64,000 nucleotides of DNA from Streptomyces sp. PR69 (GTDB lineage: Bacteria > Actinomycetota > Actinomycetes > Streptomycetales > Streptomycetaceae): assembly GCF_026420845.1 (NCBI RefSeq), contig NZ_JAOWCB010000007.1:62001-126000 (forward strand). Direction: 5' to 3'. Below, piece by piece: positions 58,351-64,000 of the stretch. Made by a program: the position numbers and the translations under genes. The first letter of the stretch is position 1. The number at the start of each line of letters is the position of its first letter. The notes below the pieces were generated by a model. It saw nothing but the letters and a program-made list of their open reading frames with translations, did not search any database and was not told the origin of the DNA.

Positions 58351-59598
58351 TCACAGGCGGTGTGCCGCGCCCGCAGGGGTCGCGCCGCGGGTGTCGAGCA
58401 GCAGCTGGGCCTTGACCGCCAGGCCCTGAAGGTCATACGTCCGGTGGTGCTGGAGAAGCACCGTCAGATCCGCTCCCGCCGCGGCCTCGTAGAGCGAGTC
58501 CGCCCGCGGGACCGGCACGTCCCGCACCCTCCAGTGCGGCACATACGGGTCGTGGTAGCTCACCGACGCCCCCAGGTCCATCAGCCGGCGGGCGATTTCG
58601 ACGGCGGGTGAGCACTGCAGATCGGCGAGGTCCGGTTTGTAGGTGACGCCGAGGAGCAGCACCCGTGCGCCGCGCGCCGATTTGCCGTGCTCGTTCAGCA
58701 GGGTGGCGCAGCGCTGGACTGCGTACTGCGGCATCCGTGCGTTGATCTCCTGGGCGAGGCCGACCATACGCAGGGTCCCGCCTGCCGGGGCCCCGTCGGG
58801 GGACAGCCGGCGCGGGTCCATCGGCACGCCGTGGCCGCCCACACCGGGGCCGGGGCGGAACGCCTGGAAGCCGAACGGCTTGGTCTCGGCGCAGCGGACG
58901 ACGTCCCAGAAGTCGACGCCGAGCTCGTGACAGAGCACCGCCATCTCGTTGACCAGCGCGATATTGACCTGCCGGTAGTTGGTTTCGAGGACCTTGACGG
59001 TCTCGGCCTCGCGCAGCCCGCGCGCCCGGACGACCTTGTCGGTCAGCCTGCCGTAGAAGGCGGCGGCCGCTTCGGTGCAGGCCGGCGTGAGCCCCCCGAT
59101 CACCTTCGGGGTGTTGGCGTAGCCGTGGGTCCGGCTGCCCGGATCCAGGCGGCCGGGGGAGTACGCCAGATGGAAGTCCCGGCCCGCCCGCAGTCCGGAC
59201 CCCTGTTCGAGGAGGGGGCGCAGGAACTCGTCGGTGGCGCCGGGAAGTACGGCCGACTCGAGCAGCACCGTGGTGTGCGGACGCAGCCGTGGGGCCAGGG
59301 CGCGGGCGGCGTCCGCGACCGCGCTGAGGTCGGGTGTGCCATCCGCCCCCAGCGGTGTGGGCGCGCAGATCGCCGCCGTGCGCACCCGGCCGAGTTCCGC
59401 CGGATCGGTGACCGATCGGAAGCCGCCGGAGACCATCCGGCGGATGTCCGCCGGGGTGCGGCCTGCCGCCGGTTCCGCCAGACGGCGCGGGTTCGGGTCG
59501 GTTTCATAGCCGATGGTTCCGATGCCGGCGGCCACTGCGGCCTGGGCGAGCGGCAGTCCGAGGCAGCCGAGTCCGATCACGGCGAAATCTGCGGGCAT
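58351..59598 (-). CDS. Nucleotide-sugar dehydrogenase homologue lacking the catalytic Cys
   Basis: This is a 415-aa UDP-glucose/UDP-ManNAc dehydrogenase family protein. The NAD motif is VIGLGCLGLPLA (7-18). Middle blocks are YSPGRLDPG, KVLETNYRQVNIALVNEMA and TKPFGF (Lys240). The active-site motif GPGVGGHCxPxDP reads GPGVGGHGVPMDP, so the catalytic Cys is Gly257. The C-terminal domain is intact (LLGVTYKPDLADLQCSPA). The four-electron oxidation should fail; another activity or a non-catalytic role is possible. ATG 59598 has GGAAGGA upstream. Confidence 0.85.
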   Translation of the reverse strand: MPADFAVIGLGCLGLPLAQAAVAAGIGTIGYETDPNPRRLAEPAAGRTPADIRRMVSGGFRSVTDPAELGRVRTAAICAPTPLGADGTPDLSAVADAARALAPRLRPHTTVLLESAVLPGATDEFLRPLLEQGSGLRAGRDFHLAYSPGRLDPGSRTHGYANTPKVIGGLTPACTEAAAAFYGRLTDKVVRARGLREAETVKVLETNYRQVNIALVNEMAVLCHELGVDFWDVVRCAETKPFGFQAFRPGPGVGGHGVPMDPRRLSPDGAPAGGTLRMVGLAQEINARMPQYAVQRCATLLNEHGKSARGARVLLLGVTYKPDLADLQCSPAVEIARRLMDLGASVSYHDPYVPHWRVRDVPVPRADSLYEAAAGADLTVLLQHHRTYDLQGLAVKAQLLLDTRGATPAGAAHRL

Positions 59599-59910
59599 GG
59601 CGGTGGCCGTCCTTCCCGTAGCCAAAAGGAGCAGAGGGCGCAAGCCCAGTGGACAGAATGAGCAGGCGCAATGTCAGACTAGGCGTAAATATGACCGATA
59701 TGTTGTATTGCGGGCTTGTGGCCGTCCGAGTGTTATCCACAGGCGGTGGCTGAAGTGCCGGAGTGCGGCCAGAATCGACGTGGTGAGCCCGGCCGCATAC
59801 GGCGTCAAGGGCCACCGGCCGTGTGGCTGCACGGCCGCAGGACCGCATCACCGCATGACCGCACCGGACACGCCGACAAACGCCCGCCCGCGGGCGGACG
59901 GGAGGCAGCA
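59599..59910. other. Divergent region between the dehydrogenase and glpD
   Basis: This is 312 bp without a gene. An AT-rich pocket at 59683-59712 (GTAAATATGACCGATATG) likely holds the promoter(s). The 11-mer GTAAATATGAC is shared with the wbl upstream region. A GCCCGCCCGCGGGCGG hairpin lies just before the glpD ribosome site. Confidence 0.55.
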
Positions 59911-61617
59911 GTGAGGACAGCGACACTGGGACCCGCTGAGCGCGCCGCGGCGCTCGCCGGGATGGCCGAGCGAGAGCTGGACATTCTGGTGGTGGGCGGC
60001 GGTGTGGTGGGAGCCGGCACCGCGCTGGACGCCGTCACCCGAGGGCTGTCGACGGGGCTTGTCGAGGCCCGTGACTGGGCCTCGGGCACATCGAGCCGGT
60101 CGAGCAAGCTCATCCACGGCGGGCTGCGATATCTGGAGATGCTGGACTTCGCCCTGGTGAGAGAGGCCCTCAAGGAGCGGGGGCTGCTGCTGGAGCGGCT
60201 CGCCCCGCATCTCGTCAAACCCGTGCCGTTCCTCTATCCGCTCCAGCACAAGGGATGGGAGCGCCTGTACGCCGGCTCCGGCGTCGCGCTGTACGACGCC
60301 ATGTCCGTCTCCTCCGGGCACGGGCGAGGGCTGCCCCTGCATCGCCATCTGTCGCGCCGCCGGGCCCTGCGTGTCGCCCCCGCACTGAGGAAGGACGCCC
60401 TGGTCGGCGCCCTGCAGTACTACGACGCGCAGATGGACGACGCCCGCTATGTGGCCACCCTGGTGCGGACGGCGTCGAGTTATGGGGCCCAGGTCGCCAG
60501 CCGGGCACGGGTGGTCGGCTTTCTGCGCGAGGGGGAGCGGGTCGTCGGGGCCCGGGTGCAGGACGTCGAGGCCGGCGGGGATTACGAGGTCCGGGCCAAG
60601 CAGATCGTCAATGCCACCGGGGTGTGGACGGACGACACGCAGGCGCTGATCGGGGAGCGCGGCCAGTTCCATGTGCGGGCGTCCAAGGGGATCCATCTGG
60701 TCGTGCCCAAGGACCGCATCCACTCGACGAGCGGGCTTATTCTCCGCACGGAGAAGTCGGTTCTGTTCGTCATCCCCTGGGGGCGGCACTGGATCGTGGG
60801 CACGACCGACACCGACTGGGATCTCGACAAGGCGCATCCTGCCGCCTCCAGTGCCGACATCGACTATCTGCTTGAGCATGTGAACGAGGTGCTGGCCGTG
60901 CCCCTGACCCGGGACGACGTCCAGGGGGTGTACGCGGGGCTGCGGCCCCTGCTGGCCGGTGAGTCGGACGCCACGAGCAAGCTGTCACGCGAGCACACTG
61001 TGGCGCACCCCGTCCCGGGTCTGGTGGTCGTCGCGGGCGGCAAGTACACGACCTACCGCGTGATGGCGAAGGACGCGGTGGACGAGGCGGTGCACGGGCT
61101 CGACCAGCGGGTCGCGGACTGCGTCACCGAGGATGTGCCGCTGCTCGGCGCGGAGGGCTACCGCGCACTGTGGAACGCGCGGGCGAGGATCGCGGCCCGG
61201 ACGGGGCTTCATGTGGTGCGCGTGGAGCATCTGTTGAACCGGTACGGCTCGCTGACCGAGGAACTGCTCGCGCTGATCGCCGACGAGCCCGGCCTCGGTG
61301 ATCCGCTGGAGGGCGCGGAGGACTATCTGCGGGCGGAGGTGGTCTATGCGGCCTCGCATGAAGGGGCGCGGCATCTGGACGATGTGCTCACCCGCCGGAC
61401 CAGGATCTCCATCGAGACCTTCGACCGGGGGACGCGCTGTGCACGTGAGTGCGCGGATCTGATGGCGCCGGTCCTGGGCTGGGACGAGAGACAGATCGAG
61501 AAGGAGGTGGCGCACTACGCGAAGCGGGTGGAGGCGGAACGCGAATCGCAGCGTCAGCCGGACGACCTGACGGCCGATGCGGCCAGACTCGGAGCGCCCG
61601 ACATCGTTCCGCTCTGA
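59911..61617 (+). CDS. glpD: Aerobic glycerol-3-phosphate dehydrogenase
   Basis: This is a 568-aa FAD enzyme that oxidises glycerol-3-phosphate to dihydroxyacetone phosphate at the membrane. The FAD motif is LVVGGGVVGAGTALDAVTRGL. Further blocks are GTSSRSSKLIHGGLRYLEM, PWGRHWIVGTTDTDW and VAGGKYTTYRVMA. The C-terminal DAO domain (LLNRYGSLTEELLALI) is present. GTG 59911 has GGGAGG at five bases, so the longer frame is rejected. It stands alone, without glpF or glpK adjacent. Confidence 0.96.
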   Translation: MRTATLGPAERAAALAGMAERELDILVVGGGVVGAGTALDAVTRGLSTGLVEARDWASGTSSRSSKLIHGGLRYLEMLDFALVREALKERGLLLERLAPHLVKPVPFLYPLQHKGWERLYAGSGVALYDAMSVSSGHGRGLPLHRHLSRRRALRVAPALRKDALVGALQYYDAQMDDARYVATLVRTASSYGAQVASRARVVGFLREGERVVGARVQDVEAGGDYEVRAKQIVNATGVWTDDTQALIGERGQFHVRASKGIHLVVPKDRIHSTSGLILRTEKSVLFVIPWGRHWIVGTTDTDWDLDKAHPAASSADIDYLLEHVNEVLAVPLTRDDVQGVYAGLRPLLAGESDATSKLSREHTVAHPVPGLVVVAGGKYTTYRVMAKDAVDEAVHGLDQRVADCVTEDVPLLGAEGYRALWNARARIAARTGLHVVRVEHLLNRYGSLTEELLALIADEPGLGDPLEGAEDYLRAEVVYAASHEGARHLDDVLTRRTRISIETFDRGTRCARECADLMAPVLGWDERQIEKEVAHYAKRVEAERESQRQPDDLTADAARLGAPDIVPL

Positions 61618-61862
61618 GTCCTCCACCGATGTGGGGTTCCGGCCTAAACGGCCTTGATCGAGTCAGCCTTGGTCTGAACGACTCTGAGCATCTCATGGCA
61701 TTGTGGTAATCCCACCCCTTTCGGGCCTGTCCGGGGCATCGGCGGACCCGGGAGAAGAACGGGTCCCGGAGTGAGGGACAATGAGGGCTCTGCCAGGGCG
61801 GGTTACCGTACGCGCGGCCAACGGCGGGCGCGGGCGAAGATCAGGGATCGCAGAGGGGACGC

Positions 61863-64000
61863 ATGTCGGAGGCGGAGCAGTCACGGGAGCCCCAGCGGGC
61901 GGCCGGGCAGGTTTCCGGTACGGAGCCCCGGGAGGATTCCCAGGAGTCCGGGAAGCAGCCAGAAGCGGCGTCCGGCAAGTCGTCAGACGCGCCGTCCGCG
62001 GCGCGTATACCGCCCGGGAGCGACGGCGGTTCGGGTGCCTCGCCCACGGCGGCGCGTGCCGGGGTGCCGCACCAGTCGACCGGATCCGCGGCCGGCAGAG
62101 GCCCTGCGAAAGCCTCCGCCCCGAAAGCCGACGCCCTCGAAGCTGACGCCCCCGAGGCCGAGGGCGCGGCGGAGAGTGAGCCCGGCCGGAGCGCGGGCAC
62201 GGGCGGCAAGAAGGCCGAGAAGAAGCCGGAACGGGAGAAGCCGGCACAGGCGGGGCCCGGGCGGGCTGGGACCTCCCCATCGGCGGCAGTTCAGGCAGCC
62301 GGGACGCCTGACAGCACCCGACCCGAAAGCGGGCGTCCGGGCAAGCCCGATGCGGGCAAGTCCGATGTGGCCAAGTCCGATGTGGCCAAGTCTGAAGCGG
62401 GCAGGTCCGATGCGGGCAGGTCCGATGCGGGCTCAGCCGGCGCGGGCAAGGGCGGTGCCGGCGCGGCGGGCTCGGGGAAGGCGGAGCCGGCCAGGGGCGG
62501 TACGGGCGGCGGGCGGAGCGCGGCGTCCGCAAGTGCGGCGGGGCGCGGGGCCACCGGGGCCGACGGGCAGCTCCTCGCCGGGCGGTACCGGCTCGGCGGG
62601 GTCCTCGGACGCGGCGGCATGGGCACGGTGTGGCGGGCGGTCGACGAGACCCTCGGCCGCACGGTGGCCGTCAAAGAACTGCGCTTCCCCAACAGCATCG
62701 ACGAGGACGAGAAGCGACGGCTCATCACCCGCACCCTGCGCGAGGCCAAGGCGATCGCCAGGATCCGCAACAACAGCGCGGTGACCGTCTACGACGTCGT
62801 CGACGAGGACGACCGCCCCTGGATCGTGATGGAACTCGTCGAGGGCAAGTCCCTCGCCGAAGTCATCCGCGAGGACGGCACCCTGACGCCCCGCCGCGCC
62901 GCCGAGGTCGGACTCGCGATTCTCGACGTGCTGCGCTCGGCCCACCGGCAGGGCATCCTGCACCGCGATGTGAAGCCGTCCAATGTGCTGATCGCCGAGG
63001 ACGGACGGGTGGTGCTCACCGACTTCGGCATCGCCCAGGTCGAGGGCGACCCCTCGATTACCTCCACCGGCATGCTCGTCGGCGCGCCCTCCTATATATC
63101 CCCAGAGCGGGCCCGCGGCCACAGGCCGGGCCCGGCAGCCGACCTCTGGTCGCTGGGCGGGCTGCTGTACGCGAGCGTCGAGGGAGCGCCGCCGTACGAC
63201 AAGGGGTCGGCGATCGCGACGCTGACGGCCGTGATGACCGAGCCGCTGGACCCGCCGAAGAACGCGGGTCCGCTGGAGGAGGTCATCTACGGGCTGCTGG
63301 CCAAGGACCCGGAGCAGCGGCTGGACGACGCCGGCGCCCGCAAGCTGCTGACCGCCGTGGTCCATGCGCCTGAAGCGCCCGAGCAGCCCGCCGGCCCGGA
63401 GGCGGAGTCCGATGCCACACGGGTCATAGCGATGCCGCCTCCGCCCGCTCCGCACCGGGGCCCGGCCGCCCGGCCTCCGGCGCAGCCGGCCGGGAAGGAC
63501 CCCGCCGCCGACCGGCTGCGCGGCGCGCTCCGTTCCGTACGGAACGCCGCAGCGGCCGCGGCGGAGCCGAAGCCGCGGCCCCAGGAGCCCGCCGGACGGC
63601 CCGCGCCGGTGCCTGCTCCCATCACCGATGTGGTGTCCCGCCGCACCCTGGTGATCATTGCGGTGGTGGTCGTGCTGGCCGTGCTGTCCGTCGTGCTGCT
63701 GCTCACGCTGGGCGGCGGCGAGGAGGGCGGCAAGGGCGCTCAGGGCGACAGGACCGCCTCGGCCGGCGCGGCGAGCGGCGGGGCGGACGGCGGAGCGGCC
63801 GCGGCGGGCAAGGACGCCGCCAAGGGCGGCAACGCCAAGGACACGGACTCGGGCGGCGGTCCCGGTGGCCAGGACGGCGGGGCCGCGGAGGGCGCCAAGG
63901 ACGGCGCCAGGGGCGACAACGGAGACGAGCCGGACGGCGAACAGGGCGACGACGGCGGGAAGAACGGCGACAAGCCGGGCGGGGCCGCGCTGCCCGAGGG
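61863..64000 (+). CDS. Membrane Ser/Thr protein kinase (PASTA/PknB-like group), 3' end outside window
   Basis: The first 712 codons are present. The layout is: a 235-residue disordered, Ala/Gly/Glu-rich N-terminus that includes six 5-residue repeats (161-190); a Hanks-type kinase domain (about 242-500) with GRGGMG, Lys271, HRDVKPSN (Asp369) and DFG (Asp387); a Pro/Ala linker; one membrane helix (595-617, TLVIIAVVVVLAVLSVVLLLT); and a Gly/Asp/Lys-rich external part. The long N-terminal extension is unusual, since most PknB-like kinases begin at the kinase domain. ATG 61863 has GAGGGG upstream. PASTA repeats are not seen before the edge. Confidence 0.9.
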   Translation, partial: MSEAEQSREPQRAAGQVSGTEPREDSQESGKQPEAASGKSSDAPSAARIPPGSDGGSGASPTAARAGVPHQSTGSAAGRGPAKASAPKADALEADAPEAEGAAESEPGRSAGTGGKKAEKKPEREKPAQAGPGRAGTSPSAAVQAAGTPDSTRPESGRPGKPDAGKSDVAKSDVAKSEAGRSDAGRSDAGSAGAGKGGAGAAGSGKAEPARGGTGGGRSAASASAAGRGATGADGQLLAGRYRLGGVLGRGGMGTVWRAVDETLGRTVAVKELRFPNSIDEDEKRRLITRTLREAKAIARIRNNSAVTVYDVVDEDDRPWIVMELVEGKSLAEVIREDGTLTPRRAAEVGLAILDVLRSAHRQGILHRDVKPSNVLIAEDGRVVLTDFGIAQVEGDPSITSTGMLVGAPSYISPERARGHRPGPAADLWSLGGLLYASVEGAPPYDKGSAIATLTAVMTEPLDPPKNAGPLEEVIYGLLAKDPEQRLDDAGARKLLTAVVHAPEAPEQPAGPEAESDATRVIAMPPPPAPHRGPAARPPAQPAGKDPAADRLRGALRSVRNAAAAAAEPKPRPQEPAGRPAPVPAPITDVVSRRTLVIIAVVVVLAVLSVVLLLTLGGGEEGGKGAQGDRTASAGAASGGADGGAAAAGKDAAKGGNAKDTDSGGGPGGQDGGAAEGAKDGARGDNGDEPDGEQGDDGGKNGDKPGGAALPE
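62343..62432 (+). repeat. 15-bp tandem repeat in the kinase N-terminus
   Basis: Six 15-bp units encode KPDAG, KSDVA, KSDVA, KSEAG, RSDAG, RSDAG. Two adjacent pairs are identical in DNA. It lies in the disordered N-terminal region and is prone to slippage. Confidence 0.9.

Overview
The window is chromosomal DNA from a Streptomyces or very close relative. The GC content is very high, third positions are G/C biased, and many genes start with GTG. The r-protein cluster lacks rpsD, and the gene set includes bldM with a sigma-BldN-type promoter, a WhiB-like protein, an HTH/DUF397/anti-sigma-like triad, GuaB3, and a GroEL1 with a His-rich tail. No rRNA, tRNA, CRISPR, insertion sequence or prophage was found.

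Layout. Positions 1-3.7 kb are accessory: the start of an RNA ligase, a PD-(D/E)XK/Rpn-like protein, a divergent ATP-binding/XRE/DUF397 triad and a DUF899 protein. Positions 4.2-26.2 kb are the S10-spc-alpha r-protein superoperon (rpsJ to rplO, secY, adk, map, infA, rpmJ, rpsM, rpsK, rpoA, rplQ, truA). A membrane protein and an ABC-F ATPase follow, then rplM-rpsI. An 819-bp hairpin-rich block separates rpoA from rplQ. Positions 26.3-38.8 kb hold cell-wall precursor and cofactor genes (glmM, coaA, glmS, acpS, nnr, alr), a DrrAB-type exporter, a lipoprotein, an alpha/beta hydrolase and tsaE. Positions 38.9-43.4 kb hold an iron-box-like site in front of a small ORF, an L,D-transpeptidase-like protein that has lost its catalytic Cys, and the t6A genes tsaB-rimI-tsaD with a coupled small unknown gene.

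Positions 43.7-52.6 kb hold a methyltransferase, a NodB deacetylase lipoprotein, groES-groEL1 with two CIRCE operators, an SDR, a multicopper oxidase, a MOSC protein and a LysR regulator. Positions 52.8-58 kb are the developmental and purine block: WhiB-like, bldM, an ECF sigma (ShbA/SigD type), guaB and guaB3. Positions 58.3-64 kb hold a nucleotide-sugar dehydrogenase without its catalytic Cys, glpD, and a Ser/Thr kinase that runs off the right edge.

Most of the window is housekeeping. I did not find a convincing multi-gene novel system. The points most worth a second look are: (i) the iron-box-like element and small ORF at 38.96-39.21 kb; (ii) three enzyme homologues with substituted catalytic cysteines (LdtA-like, UGDH-like, GuaB3); (iii) GC-rich hairpin repeat families that expand intergenic regions and have apparently entered the ABC-F coding sequence; (iv) an alternating purine-pyrimidine tract in the tsaB divergent promoter; and (v) several palindromes in developmental promoter regions.
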